From: Lycocorax pyrrhopterus obiensis
Taxonomy: Eukaryota > Chordata > Aves > Passeriformes > Paradisaeidae
Direction of reading: 5' to 3'
Assembly (NCBI GenBank): GCA_014706295.1
Contig: JACSVZ010000024.1
Location: 5,815,969 to 5,879,968 of the forward strand
DNA: 64,000 nucleotides
How positions within the stretch are numbered: position 1 is the stretch's first letter; each line of letters starts with the position of its first letter. Below the pieces are notes generated by a model. It saw only the letters and a program-made list of their open reading frames with translations. It was not told the origin of the DNA and ran no database searches. A program made the translations under genes and the position numbers. Below, piece by piece: positions 45,899 to 56,798 of the stretch.

Positions 45899-46409
45899 CT
45901 GCTTCCATCCAGAGCAGACAGGGTGCCATCAGTCAGAGGAGAAAAAAAGTATTTGTGGCTTCTCAGCCGAGCTGGCCTCTTGTTGGTGGCCCCTGGGACA
46001 TGATTTGTTGATGTCAGATCGGCGTCTAATGGAGGGGAGGGACATGCCCCAGCACAAAAACCCCATCAGCACGATTGGCACTAATTGGCACCTTCCTTGG
46101 CAGCCCAACAGGCAGCTCATGGATGGAGCGAGCAGAGGCTTCATGCTAGAGGTGGCCAGAACAGAGGTTTGTTGGAGGGAAAGTGTGTGGGCAAATTTGC
46201 CCCGAGCTCGCACATAAATAAAGGCTTTATTTCTGCAGGCTGGAGTTTCTCACGTCCCTCAGCATCTCCCAGAGTTAATGCTCTGATGGTCCTGGCCATC
46301 TTTAATTCCCCTCTGGGTATTCTGTTGGCTGTTTCTGAGTGTTTTCGAAGCGCTTTTGCGTTGTGAAAAGGTTTCCTTCTTCGCTGAGTGCTTTAATTTC
46401 CTTCCACAG

Positions 46410-46636
46410 TCATCCAGGACAAGCTGGATCAGATGGTTTTCTTCTGGGAAGACATCAAAGCTCGGACCGAGGAACGTGAAATGAAATTCCTTGATGTCCT
46501 GGAGCTTGCAGAGAAGTTCTGGTACGACATGGCAGCGCTCCTGACAACCATCAAGGACACCCAGGACATTGTCCACGACCTGGAGAGCCCAGGCATTGAC
46601 CCCTCCATCATCAAGCAGCAGGTGGAAGCAGCAGAG
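46410..46636 (+). CDS. MACF1: MACF1 exon, spectrin repeat (76 codons)
   Basis: It reads [19 protein letters not shown] to KQQVEAAE. It is among the most conserved parts of the rod ([20 protein letters not shown]). The acceptor is TTCCACAG and the donor GTGAGG. It ends in phase 0. Confidence 0.97.
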
Positions 46637-47511
46637 GTGAGGCCCATGGGGCTGTTCCTCAGTCTGGAGCTTGTCTGCCCTCAGTTTATCTGCTAAATTG
46701 GGAAGATCTGAGATCACTACCGTGGCCAGAGGTGGCTGTAAATCAGATTTGTGGGCGGTCAGTCAGATTATGGAGAGTTATTTCCATCGCAGTTTGGAGC
46801 TGCAGGGAAAAAAAAAAACAAACCCAGAAGTGGATTCCACGTATCCTTCACCTTAAATCACATTATCTGCTGCTGTTCTGGGGAGCCCACGGAGCTCTGT
46901 GTGGTCGGAGCTCTGTGCCCACTTGCTTGGAGTGACGTGGAAGCTGGCGTGGCTCTGCTCCCAGCCCGAGCCAGGGGCTGTCTGGCGTGGGAAGAGTATA
47001 TTTAGCTTTTGGTCAGGCCAGAGATAAGAGCTTGGATTTGTGTGCTGCTGGTTGCTTCAAGTAAGTGGCAAAACCTGCTTCAGGTGGGTTTGAGTTGGCT
47101 CAGGGCTGTTTCTTTATGCTTTGCTAAGTTTAGCCTCACTGCTCCCTTTTCCTTCAGACTTTGCACCTTTTGAGCCTCAAAACCCTCGCCCCTGTGTTGA
47201 CAAAATGCTCCTGTCAACAGCACGTCTCCTACAAACAACATCTTCAGCCCAGGCAGTTCAGGCTGACAGTTAAATGCAGATGTTCTTATTTTAGTCCCAG
47301 AGGTGGCAGCAGACCAGAGTGGTGGTGGTGACAGAATTGGCCACCTGCTCTCTGTGTCACCTGCTCCTGGGGTTTGGAGTTGGGCTGTTGGCCAAGGTGC
47401 AGGACACTGGGGCAGGAAGGGCCCTCCGTGCTTCATCCCTCCTGTTCACGGGGCAATTTTGGAAGAGGATTTGATTGTAAAGGTTTTCCCTCTGTGGCTG
47501 TGCCTCTGCAG

Positions 47512-47634
47512 ACGATCAAGGAGGAGACAGACGGGTTGCACGAAGAGCTGGAGTTCATCCGCCTCCTCGGGACCGATCTAATCTTTGCCTGTGGCGAGAC
47601 TGAGAAGCCAGAAGTGAAGAAGAGCATTGATGAG
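47512..47634 (+). CDS. MACF1: MACF1 exon, spectrin repeat (41 codons)
   Basis: It reads TIKEETDGLHEELEFIRLLG to EVKKSIDE. The acceptor is CTCTGCAG and the donor GTGGGG, phase 0/0. Confidence 0.96.
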
Positions 47635-47740
47635 GTGGGGAGAGCCAGCAGCTTCCCCTGCAGATGAAATGAGGTGGGAGCAAGCGGGAGCTCTGGTTGA
47701 AGAGCCTAACGAGCTTTGTGGGCAATCCCGTGTTCCGCAG

Positions 47741-47842
47741 ATGAACAACGCGTGGGAAAACCTGAACAAAACGTGGAAGGAGAGGCTGGAAAAGCTGGAG
47801 GAAGCCATGCAGTCGGCTGTGCAGTACCAAGATACGCTCCAA
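47741..47842 (+). CDS. MACF1: MACF1 exon, spectrin repeat (34 codons)
   Basis: It reads MNNAWENLNKTWKERLEKLE to QYQDTLQ. The acceptor is GTTCCGCAG and the donor GTAAGA, phase 0/0. Confidence 0.96.
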
Positions 47843-48200
47843 GTAAGAGGCAGGGCTGCTGGTGCGGGGAGGGTGGACCTTGGGAGCGCCACTGCAAATC
47901 CTCTCCCTGGAGTTGTGCTGGGATTTGCACTTCCTTGAGGCAGGAGACATCTCTGAGGGAGCCCGAGCTCAGCCACCAGCTCTGAGGGGGAGCAGATACT
48001 TGATTGCATTGGTCTTCCCCAAATCTTCATTTCTGCTCTGAGTGGCAGGATGAGGGAAGGAAAGAGGGAGCTGGCCAGGCAGAGCTGCCCTGGCAGACGA
48101 GTTCCACGGCTGTGGGGTGGCGGAGGGACCATCCCTGTCCCCTGACCGGCTGCAGAGGGGACACTTTGCCATTCCCTCACGTTGTCCTTGCTCCTTCCAG

Positions 48201-48302
48201 GCCATGTTTGACTGGCTGGACAACGCTGTGATCAAACTGTGCAACATGTCCCCCGTGGGCACCGACCTGAGCACGGTCAAGGAGCAGATGAACGAGATGA
48301 AG
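48201..48302 (+). CDS. MACF1: MACF1 exon, spectrin repeat (34 codons)
   Basis: It reads [20 protein letters not shown] to KEQMNEMK. The acceptor is CCTTCCAG and the donor GTACAC, phase 0/0. Confidence 0.96.
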
Positions 48303-48401
48303 GTACACGGGAGGGGAGGGACCGGTTCTGCGGCGCTGCTTCGCCTCACAGAGCACCAGTGATTCACTCGGCTCTGGTTTCTGTCCCGCTTGTCTTGGCA
48401 G

Positions 48402-48575
48402 GAGTTTAAAATGGAGGTTTACCAGCAGCAGATTGAGATGGAAAAGCTTAATCACCAAGGTGAACTGATGCTAAAAAAGGCTACGGATGAGACAGACAGA
48501 GACATCATCAAGGAGCCACTGACAGAGCTCAAACATCTCTGGGAGAACTTGGGCGAGAAGATTGCTCACAGACAG
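48402..48575 (+). CDS. MACF1: MACF1 exon, spectrin repeat (58 codons)
   Basis: It reads [20 protein letters not shown] to LGEKIAHRQ. The acceptor is CTTGGCAG and the donor GTACAG, phase 0/0. Confidence 0.97.
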
Positions 48576-48669
48576 GTACAGTGCACACCTGGGGCTGCCG
48601 CAGGATGAAACTCGCTGCGGCGCTCCCAGCCCTTTCAAACTCCCCTTTTCCATCCCTGTCCTTGCCCAG

Positions 48670-48825
48670 CACAAGCTGGAAGCCGCCCTGCTAGCGCTGG
48701 GCCAGTTCCAGCACGCCTTGGCAGAGCTGATGGCCTGGCTGACCCACACCGAGGAGCTGCTGGACGCCCAAAAACCCATCAACGGCGACCCAAAAGTCAT
48801 CGAGGTCGAGCTCGCGAAGCACCAC
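48670..48825 (+). CDS. MACF1: MACF1 exon, spectrin repeat (52 codons)
   Basis: It reads [20 protein letters not shown] to [10 protein letters not shown], a typical helix A-B segment with [12 protein letters not shown]. The intron before it is 94 nt. The acceptor is TTGCCCAG and the donor GTGAGT, phase 0/0. Confidence 0.97.
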
Positions 48826-48968
48826 GTGAGTGTTTTCCCACTCCAGATACATTTTTAGCCCGTTCCCGTCCAAGATTCGGTTTCTCATGAAGGGTTTGAG
48901 CTGGTTTGATCCCTGGGAGCGGGCGGGGCATTTAGGAGAGGTGTCCAATGTTCGCCCACCTCGTGCAG

Positions 48969-49166
48969 GTGCTGAAGAACGACGTCCTGGCCCACCAAGC
49001 GACCGTGGAGACAGTGAACAAGGCAGGCAACGAGCTGCTGGAGTCCAGCGCGGGGGACGATGCCAGCAGCCTGCGGAACCGCCTGGAGAAGCTGAACTCC
49101 TGCTGGGAATCGGTGCTGCAGAAGACAGAGGAGAGGGAGCAGCAGCTGCAGTCCACGCTCCAGCAG
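48969..49166 (+). CDS. MACF1: MACF1 exon, spectrin repeat (66 codons)
   Basis: It reads VLKNDVLAHQATVETVNKAG to QLQSTLQQ. The acceptor is TCGTGCAG and the donor GTCGGG (weak at +3), phase 0/0. Confidence 0.96.
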
Positions 49167-49485
49167 GTCGGGAAGAGGCGTCGGGAATGCAGTGGGGTGC
49201 TGCCTTCCCCTTCGTTTTGGGGGGATGGAGTTGGGGACACACTGGGAGTTTTTTAGTGGGAGTTTTTCTGTGGCTCCCGTGGTTCGGTGCCTGCCCAGAA
49301 GCTCGGCGGGGACCAGGCACACCTGTGGGTTGTGGGCACACCACGTCTCGCCCTCCTGAGCACGCTGGCACATCCAGCTCTGCCTCTTTATCTGGTTTCA
49401 AAGCAAACCACAGCGTTACCCCTGGCACATGATCAATGGTGGCTGATGTCATCTGATCCGGGGCCGATTCTCTGTTCCCCAACAG

Positions 49486-49614
49486 GCTCAGGGTTTCCAT
49501 GGTGAGATTGAAGACTTCCTCCTGTGGCTAACGAGGATGGAGAGCCAATTGTCGGCATCGAAACCCACGGGAGGTCTGCCAGAAACTGCCCGGGAACAGC
49601 TCAATGCCCACATG
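49486..49614 (+). CDS. MACF1: MACF1 exon, spectrin repeat (43 codons)
   Basis: It reads [20 protein letters not shown] to REQLNAHM. The acceptor is CCCAACAG and the donor GTAATT, phase 0/0. Confidence 0.96.
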
Positions 49615-49934
49615 GTAATTTCTCAGGAGAGGTTTTTTCTTTTTAATGCTTTTAATTCAGCAAGTTCCTGTCAAATATCAGCATCAAAACTTCTCCTTTC
49701 TGTGTGCGATGGGGAGAAGAGGCTGCTCTGGTCTCCTCTCACAGATCATTTTGTTCATTCCTGGAACAACCATCAGGATGCTTTAACCACCTTTTCTCAG
49801 CTCCAAGTGTCGCTCTGCTGTCACTTCCCCGCCTGTCCTCGACCTCGCGTTCCCATCACCTGGAGCTTTGCAGCACGATGTGTTCCCTCTCCGAGCTTTT
49901 CCCTGCCTAACCCTTGGGTGGTGGCTCTCTGCAG

Positions 49935-50108
49935 GAGCTGTACAGCCAGTTCAAAGCCAAGGAGGACGTCTACAGCCAGCTGCTGGCCAAGGGGAGGCTG
50001 ATGCTGCTCAACCGCGACGACTCCGGCTCCGGCTCAAAGACGGAGCAGAGCGTGGCCCTGCTGGAGCAGAAATGGTGTCTGGTCAGCACCAAGATGGAGG
50101 AGAGAAAG
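49935..50108 (+). CDS. MACF1: MACF1 exon, spectrin repeat (58 codons)
   Basis: It reads [20 protein letters not shown] to STKMEERK, including the conserved loop [14 protein letters not shown]. The acceptor is CTCTGCAG and the donor GTAACG, phase 0/0. Confidence 0.97.
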
Positions 50109-50859
50109 GTAACGTTGAGGGAAAGATGCATCCAGCCTTGCCCCATGGCCTGACAGCAGCTGCTCCCTGCTTGCCCACTCTGCTTTCCCACACAAAGCTG
50201 GGGTTTGGTTTTTTGGGGGTTTTTTTCTATCCATCTCTCTTGGTTGTAAAGGCTGAGTCTGTTTTTCAGGTGGTGCTGGGTGTCAAGCTGTCAGTGTGGG
50301 GCTTTTTTTCTAGATAGCCATCAGAATGGGTTAAACCGCACAGAAAATGAGGGTGAAATGGCATTTTGGGTTAATTCAGGCAGGTGGGAAGAAGCCTCCC
50401 GCAGCTCTCAAAGGCAGGCTTTGTTGGTCACGCCAAACCCTCCTCTGAGCTGACTCCATCCTCAGCTTTTGGCCGGGGATGAGATAAAACGAGGCCCACG
50501 GTGGCCTGGGCCCAGAATAAATCTGCAGCGCTGCAGCTGCTGCCATCAGGATGTCACCCCCCGTCCATCCACGCGCCCCGCGCTGTCCCCACGGAGATCC
50601 CTCTCCCAGGAAGCCGAGGGTGACGCAGCTGCTCGTGTGCCGAGGAAGGTCTCCCCTTTCAGGGACCGTTCTTGTTCACAGAGAAAGCCGTGGCTTTTTC
50701 ACTGCAGCCCCCTCCCCTTGGCAAGCCAGCCGCGTTCCCGGGCCGGGGCGATGAGGTTCCTGTTGCAGGGACACAAAGGCCGCCTCTGTCTGCGGATCAG
50801 AGCTCTCACCCTCCGCGCTGTGTTTTTTCCTCTCTTTCTCTCTCTCCCCGCTGCCGCAG

Positions 50860-51015
50860 GCGAAGCTGGAGGAGGCATTGGCCCTGGCCACCGACTTCCA
50901 GAACTCCCTCCAGGATTTCATCAACTGGCTGACGCTGGCTGAGCAGAGCCTGAACGTCGCGCCACCGCCCAGCCTCATCCTCGCCGCAGTGCTGGCCCAG
51001 ATCGATGAGCACAAG
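50860..51015 (+). CDS. MACF1: MACF1 exon, spectrin repeat (52 codons)
   Basis: It reads [20 protein letters not shown] to LAQIDEHK. The acceptor is TGCCGCAG and the donor GTACCT, phase 0/0. Confidence 0.96.
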
Positions 51016-51134
51016 GTACCTGAGGGCTCCATCCCCGGCATGGAGGGAGCCAGGGTGGCACCTCGGCTCCCCTGTGGCTTCTGGTGGTCACACCGGGCTG
51101 CTCTGACGCGTGGGACGCCCGTTGCTGTTGGCAG

Positions 51135-51341
51135 GTGTTCGCCAACGAGGTGAACGCGCACCGCGACCGCATCATCGAGCTGGACCAGAGCGGCAACCAG
51201 CTGAAGTTCCTCAGCCAGAAGCAGGACGTGGTGCTGATCAAGAACCTGCTGGTCAGCGTCCAGTCCCGCTGGGAGAAGGTGGTGCAGCGCTCGGTGGAGC
51301 GGGGACGGGCCCTTGATGATGCCAGAAAGAGAGCCAAGCAG
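51135..51341 (+). CDS. MACF1: MACF1 exon, spectrin repeat (69 codons)
   Basis: It reads [20 protein letters not shown] to DARKRAKQ. The acceptor is TTGGCAG and the donor GTGAGA, phase 0/0. Confidence 0.97.
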
Positions 51342-51463
51342 GTGAGAGGCACGGGAAGGGCGTGGCAGACCCCGAGGAGTGGCCAGCAGGAGGTCCCAGG
51401 ACCAGGAAAGAACTGGGGGCACCAGCAGTGTGAAGTTTCAGGCTTGCTCCTGTTGCCTTGCAG

Positions 51464-51583
51464 TTCCATGAAGCCTGGAAGAAGCTGATTGATTGGCTGG
51501 AGGATGCAGAGAATCACCTGGACTCCGAGCTGGAGATCTCCAACGATCCTGACAAAATCAAGCTCCAGCTGTCCAAACACAAG
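51464..51583 (+). CDS. MACF1: MACF1 exon, spectrin repeat (40 codons)
   Basis: It reads [20 protein letters not shown] to KLQLSKHK. The acceptor is CCTTGCAG and the donor GTGAAT, phase 0/0. Confidence 0.97.
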
Positions 51584-51758
51584 GTGAATTCTGCCAAAGC
51601 CGGGCTGGTGCTGGGCACAGGGTGGAAGGGGCTCTGTTGGGAGGGTGAGCAGGGGAACATCTCCTCTGCCATGCCTACCAGAGCCATGGAAATCTGGGAA
51701 TCCTCAGAGCCAGGGCCAGGCTTTCTGAAGCAGTTTTGTTTTCCCTCGATTTTCCCAG

Positions 51759-51928
51759 GAGTTCCAGAAGACTCTGGGTGGGAAGCAGCCTGTCTACGAC
51801 ACCACCATCAGGACAGGCAGAGCCCTCAAAGAAAAAGCCCTGCTGCCAGATGACACTCAGAAGCTGGACAATTTGCTGGGAGAAGTCCGGGATAAGTGGG
51901 ACACGGTGTGCGGAAAATCCGTGGAGAG
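51759..51928 (+). CDS. MACF1: MACF1 exon, spectrin repeat (56 codons + 2 nt)
   Basis: It reads [20 protein letters not shown] to VCGKSVE plus two bases of Arg. The acceptor is TTTCCCAG and the donor GTGAGC. It ends in phase 2. Confidence 0.97.
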
Positions 51929-52063
51929 GTGAGCCCAGCCCCGAGGTTGTACCAGCACTGCTCGTGTGCCAGAGGGGTTTCATGGGGTGGCTGGAGGTCA
52001 CTGGGACAGCACAAAAGGAGGTGGATTTGCCCATGGAAGTTCACTGGGGTGTTTGTTTTCCAG

Positions 52064-52223
52064 GCAGCACAAGCTGGAAGAGGCCCTGCTGTTCTCTGGG
52101 CAGTTCATGGATGCGCTGCAGGCTTTGGTGGACTGGCTCTACAAGGTGGAGCCCCAGTTAGCTGAGGACCAGCCTGTCCACGGAGACCTGGACCTGGTCA
52201 TGAACCTGATGGATGCTCACAAG
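52064..52223 (+). CDS. MACF1: MACF1 exon, spectrin repeat (54 codons)
   Basis: It completes Arg and reads [20 protein letters not shown] to [10 protein letters not shown]. The acceptor is TTTTCCAG and the donor GTCAGA. It ends in phase 0. Confidence 0.97.
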
Positions 52224-52444
52224 GTCAGAGCACCTTTCCCAGCTCTTCTCTGAGACCCGAGCAGGGCTTGTCCTCCCCAGGAGCCAAAGAGTCGGCGCTT
52301 TGCTGCGGGAATGCCTGTCCTGCTTTCCCGCAGGGGATAAAGAGGGAAAAACCAGCAAAAAACCGGGAAGAACTTCCACGTTAGTGGGAAAGTGAAGGGA
52401 GTGGAGCTGCCTAACCTTGCTCAGCTTCTGCTGCCTCCCCCCAG

Positions 52445-52639
52445 GTGTTCCAGAAGGAGCTGGGGAAGCGCACGGGGACGGTGCAGGTGCTCAAACGCTC
52501 AGGCCGGGAGCTCATCGACAACAGCCGGGATGACACGACCTGGGTGAAGGTGCAGCTGCAGGAGCTGAGCAACCGCTGGGACACGGTGTGCAAGCTGTCT
52601 GTGTCCAAGCAGACCCGCCTGGAGCAGGCCCTGAAGCAG
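52445..52639 (+). CDS. MACF1: MACF1 exon, spectrin repeat (65 codons)
   Basis: It reads [20 protein letters not shown] to RLEQALKQ. The acceptor is CCCCCCAG and the donor GTGAGG, phase 0/0. Confidence 0.97.
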
Positions 52640-53280
52640 GTGAGGAGGAAACCGTGGCTGGAAAGTCTCTTGGAGAGCTTTGCCGGCCTCGGGGTTTGTT
52701 CCATGCGAAGCTCAGGGGAGAGGTTTTGCCCCGGCCCTGCAGCGGTCCCTGCAAAGCAGCGAGTCGGGGGGATCAGCCAGTCACTGATTCTTTTTCCTAA
52801 AAAAGAGCTGATAAAGGCTGGTTTGAAAAAGGAAGGAGGGAAAAGATCTCGCTGATGTGCACAGCAGTGATCGGACAGGCCAGGCTGGTGTTTGCCAGTG
52901 TCCAGAGAGACTCGATCGAAGCTAAAAAAAAAAACCAACCCAACCAAAAAGGTCAAAGGCTCTTAAGCAGCTTTTACGTCAAGTAGGCAATTTACAGAAT
53001 AAGCTACCCGGGTGCCAGATTGCTCAGGATACAGCACTTGTGCTGTTTTTAAAAACATTTCCTTCTTCAGTGCAGCTGATGCCGAGGGGAGGGAGGTGCC
53101 TGAGTGCTGCAGGACCCGGCTGCCCAAACCCCAGCCCCAAACAGGGCTTTTTTTTCCCCCTTTTTGTGTATTTTTAAAGCCCCTTTCAGCCCCGTTGTCA
53201 CTGCAGCTGCCAGGAGTGAACCCAGCAGCCCGTTTGGGGAGGCAGAGGGCTGACAAAAGCCTGTGCTCTTGTTGCTGCAG

Positions 53281-53409
53281 GCTGAGGAGTTCAGGACAGC
53301 CGTGCACATGCTGCTGGAGTGGCTCTCGGAAGCGGAGCAGTCCCTGCGCTTTCGGGGAGCGCTGCCGGACGACGCCGAGGCCCTGCAGGCCCTCATCGAC
53401 GCCCACAAG
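53281..53409 (+). CDS. MACF1: MACF1 exon, spectrin repeat (43 codons)
   Basis: It reads [20 protein letters not shown] to QALIDAHK. The acceptor is GCTGCAG and the donor GTAACG, phase 0/0. The intron that follows is only 80 nt. Confidence 0.96.
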
Positions 53410-53489
53410 GTAACGGGGAGCTCCAAAACACCGCCCAGGCAAAGCTGAGAGCGGTGGGTATCACAAACCAATTCCTTCGGGCCTTCCAG

Positions 53490-53633
53490 GAGTTCATGAA
53501 GAAAGTGGAGGAGAAGAGGGTGGACATGAACGCGGCGGTGGGGATGGGCGAGGTCATCCTGGGCGCCTGCCACCCCGACTGCATCACCACCATCAAGCAC
53601 TGGATCACCATCATCCGGGCCAGGTTCGAGGAG
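53490..53633 (+). CDS. MACF1: MACF1 exon, spectrin repeat (48 codons)
   Basis: It reads [20 protein letters not shown] to IIRARFEE, with the conserved core [15 protein letters not shown]. The acceptor is GCCTTCCAG and the donor GTGAGT, phase 0/0. Confidence 0.97.
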
Positions 53634-53745
53634 GTGAGTGCTGCAGGGTTAGTTCCAGGCTGATGGTGGCTCCAGGGGTGGCCTCGGGGTGGTGGCTGCT
53701 GCTGCAGGTTCCCCACGCCGGACGGTCGCCCCGTGTTTCCAACAG

Positions 53746-53934
53746 GTCCTCACGTGGGCAAAGCAGCACCAGCAGAGGCTGGAGTCGGCGCTCTCCGAGC
53801 TGGTGGCCAATGCAGAGCTTCTGGAGGAGCTCCTGGCTTGGATCCAGTGGGCTGAGACCACCCTGATCCAGCGGGACCAGGACCCCATGCCCCAGAATAT
53901 CGATCAGGTCAAAGCGCTCATCTCCGAGCACCAG
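53746..53934 (+). CDS. MACF1: MACF1 exon, last spectrin repeat, first part (63 codons)
   Basis: It reads [20 protein letters not shown] to KALISEHQ, with [11 protein letters not shown] in helix A. The acceptor is CCAACAG and the donor GTGAGC, phase 0/0. Confidence 0.97.
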
Positions 53935-54252
53935 GTGAGCCCCGAGCTGAGCTCGGGAGAGGGGCGGCGGGAGGGATGCTTCCCTGGCTTCCCGGGGGCA
54001 GGAGGCACTGACTTCTCTTGGAAATCCCTACTAAAGCAGCGTGGGACCCAGCTGGAGCAAAAACCAGCCCAGGGATGAGCTCCAGCCCTGGCAAATCCAA
54101 GCCAGCGCTGAGCAGCAGCTCAACCACAACCCCCAGTGGCTGGTGCTCGGTGCTCACCTCCCTCCGCGGGCCTGGCGTGTCCCAGTGAGGGCTGGGAGCC
54201 AAAAAATGGTGAAATTGCGAAGGGTTTTTTTATCCTTTCTGTATTTTGGCAG

Positions 54253-54370
54253 TCCTTTATGGAGGAGATGACACGGAAACAGCCGGACGTGGACCGGGTG
54301 ACGAAGACTTACAAAAGAAAAGCTACGGAGCCTCCCCACGGGCCCTTCATCGACAAATCCCGCAGCAACA
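54253..54370 (+). CDS. MACF1: MACF1 exon, end of rod (39 codons + 1 nt)
   Basis: It reads [20 protein letters not shown] to PFIDKSRSN plus one base of Arg. The sequence is one residue shorter than mammals at SRSGGRKS. The acceptor is TTTGGCAG and the donor GTGCGT. It ends in phase 1. Confidence 0.93.
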
Positions 54371-54842
54371 GTGCGTCTGCTTTGGGTGCTAGGGTGGCAG
54401 GAAATGCAATTCCTAGGAAGCTAATTAGCTTTGATTATCAATTAACGAGGCATCCTGCGCTAGCAGCCACCAGGAAGGCGGCTGAGACTTGTCAGGAGGG
54501 GAGAACCCAGGTGGCATTTCCCGAAACAGCCGTGCTGGGCGTGCTGTTCCCAGGGGTGCTTGGGCCTCTCACTCCTCTCTCTCTCTCTGCAACTGCTTTG
54601 GGATGAAGTTTTGGGGTCTTTTTATGTGGTTTCTTGAAGAGTCCAGTGTGGATTCCTGAGTGCTGAGGGATGTGGGTGTAGGGCTGTCTGTCCCCCTGTC
54701 CTCCTGCCTGGGGACGCAGCCAGCAAGGGTCCTGGGAGGTTTTCCCTTTTTCAAACAACGAAACGCATTTCACTGCTGCTCTTGAGACTCGCTGCACCCA
54801 TGAACAGCACCTCAAACCAGTTCCTCTCTCCCTTTTTTCCAG

Positions 54843-55006
54843 GGAAATCCCTGGGGCAGGCCGCTCCCCCCAGCATGCCCATCATCTCCCAGTCGGAAAC
54901 GAAGAATCCCAGGATAAACCAGCTCTCAGCTCGCTGGCAGCAGGTCTGGCTGCTGGCCCTGGAGAGGCAGAGGAAGCTCAACGATGCCCTGGACAGGCTG
55001 GAGGAG
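54843..55006 (+). CDS. MACF1: MACF1 exon, linker and helix before EF hands (55 codons)
   Basis: It completes Arg: [20 protein letters not shown], then [20 protein letters not shown] to DALDRLEE. The acceptor is TTTTCCAG and the donor GTAACA. It ends in phase 0. Confidence 0.96.
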
Positions 55007-56083
55007 GTAACAGCCCCTGGCTGCTCCAGGCAGGGCGGGAGCTGGGAGTTCATCCCCAGAGAGGTGCAAGAAGCAATTTTAAATCAGTGCTGCCCCAGAC
55101 AGTTCCTCCTGCCTTCCCAGAAATGCCCAAATCAAATATTCCTAAAATGTTAAGGCTAAAAACCCTTCGGTAATTCAGTAATTAACTGCTCATTAACCAA
55201 CTTTGTGCCCCTGTATTTGGTATCTGTAGAGTTAATGATGGCCAGGCCCTGCTTTCCTCCTAGTAATTAGTTTTAAACAATTACTGTCTCTATTTTATCC
55301 AACCATCTAATGTCATTTTTGTTTTTATTTATGCTTAACAAAGCAGCTATGCCCAGAAGTGAGTGGTTTTTTTTTTTGTTTTCTGTTGCTTTTGCTGTAG
55401 GTCAGTTCAGTTCCTTCGTATCCATGTTTTTTCTTTGTTGCTTTTCACCCCAAGAACGTTTAGAGAGAGACCAAAAAAAAAAAAAATCTCCAAAAAACCC
55501 CTTAAAATTGTTGTCTTACCTTGGTGTGAGCTGCTTGAGCTGGTGGGGGTCGTGGGGGTCCTTTTGGGGTGGGGAGATAAAGAAGGGTGTTTAAATTGGA
55601 GGGTTTGAGGCTGGGACTTGTGGAGCTGGAAGATGAGCAAGAAATCCCTTGGACAGACAGGGAGAGGGGGAGATCTGTGCCCAAAATGATGGTGGTGGTG
55701 GGAATTCCTCCCTGGCAAGTCCGTGGGGTGAGGAAGCATCCCCAGGAGGCCGAGCAGACGGGGTGTGGGTGTACGTGTGTGTGTGTGCGTGTCCGTGTGC
55801 CCGTAGCTGACCTTCCCTGCCTGCATCCCGCGCTCCTGGGACGCACAATCCGCTCCACGTGCTGCCTGTCGGCTCCGCTGTGTGTCCTTGTGCTCCTGGG
55901 AATTCAGTTTGGGCAGCCCCTCGCTGGGAATGGTCCGGATGAATCCCGAGGAACCTTCCCGGGAGGGCGGGCAGGGAGCGGGAGCGCCGGGAGCTCACCC
56001 CCGCCGGGGGTTTTTGGGGCGGTTCCGTGGGTGCCGCTCCTTGGGGATTTCCCCTGCTGACTCCCCCTGGGTTTTCCTTCCAG

Positions 56084-56246
56084 CTGAAGGAGTTTGCCAA
56101 CTTCGACTTCGACGTCTGGAGGAAGAAGTACATGCGCTGGATGAACCACAAGAAATCCCGCGTGATGGATTTCTTCCGGCGCATCGACAAGGACCAGGAC
56201 GGGAAGATCACGCGGCAGGAGTTCATCGACGGCATCCTGGCTTCCA
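56084..56246 (+). CDS. MACF1: MACF1 exon, first EF hand (54 codons + 1 nt)
   Basis: It reads [19 protein letters not shown] to FIDGILAS. The loop [12 protein letters not shown] has all canonical ligands: D1, D3, D5, G6, I8, T9 and E12. It precedes GAS2 in all spectraplakins and is known to regulate microtubule binding. The acceptor is CCTTCCAG and the donor GTGAGT. Confidence 0.98.
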
Positions 56247-56347
56247 GTGAGTCCCCGGAACCGGCCTGGAAAACAACCTTGCTGCTCCTGCACGCTCTGA
56301 TGGAGCAGCTCCCTGCTCATCCTTTCCTCATTCCCTTCTCCTTCCAG

Positions 56348-56502
56348 AATTCCCCACCACGAAGCTGGAGATGACGGCGGTGGCCGATATCTTCGACCGC
56401 GACGGTGACGGCTACATCGACTACTACGAGTTCGTGGCTGCCCTCCATCCCAACAAGGACGCCTACAGACCCACCACTGATGCTGACAAGATCGAGGATG
56501 AG
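56348..56502 (+). CDS. MACF1: MACF1 exon, second EF hand (52 codons)
   Basis: It completes Lys and reads [20 protein letters not shown] to DADKIEDE. The loop [12 protein letters not shown] is intact (D1, D3, D5, D9, E12). The acceptor is CCTTCCAG and the donor GTGAAG. It ends in phase 0. Confidence 0.98.
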
Positions 56503-56723
56503 GTGAAGCACCAAAAAAAACGGGGTGCTCAGCAGGGTTGGGGGCGGTTCAGGCTGCGGGTTGGCAGTGGGGAAGAGAAAAATGAGGTTGAAAGAGGATT
56601 TTGGAGCCGAAATAATTGGTTGGGACTGAGCGTGTTTGAGAAGGAAAGGCTGCTTGGGGCTGGTTTGTGCTGGGGGAGGCTCCCAAAATCCTGGTTGCTC
56701 ACCTCTCGTGTTGGTGGTGGCAG

Positions 56724-56798
56724 GTCACCAGGCAAGTGGCCCAGTGCAAGTGTGCCAAGAGGTTCCAAGTGGAGCAGATCGGCGAGAACAAATACCGG
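56724..56798 (+). CDS. MACF1: MACF1 exon, GAS2 domain first part (25 codons)
   Basis: It reads [20 protein letters not shown] to ENKYR, the start of the GAS2-related microtubule-binding fold, with the CKC pair that contributes to its zinc site. The acceptor is GGTGGCAG and the donor GTAAGG, phase 0/0. Confidence 0.97.

Noticed and set aside
53207..53280. Upstream acceptor (CACTGCAG at 53199-53206) for the exon at 53281
   Set aside because: It would add 74 nt and break the frame; the acceptor at 53280 preserves it.
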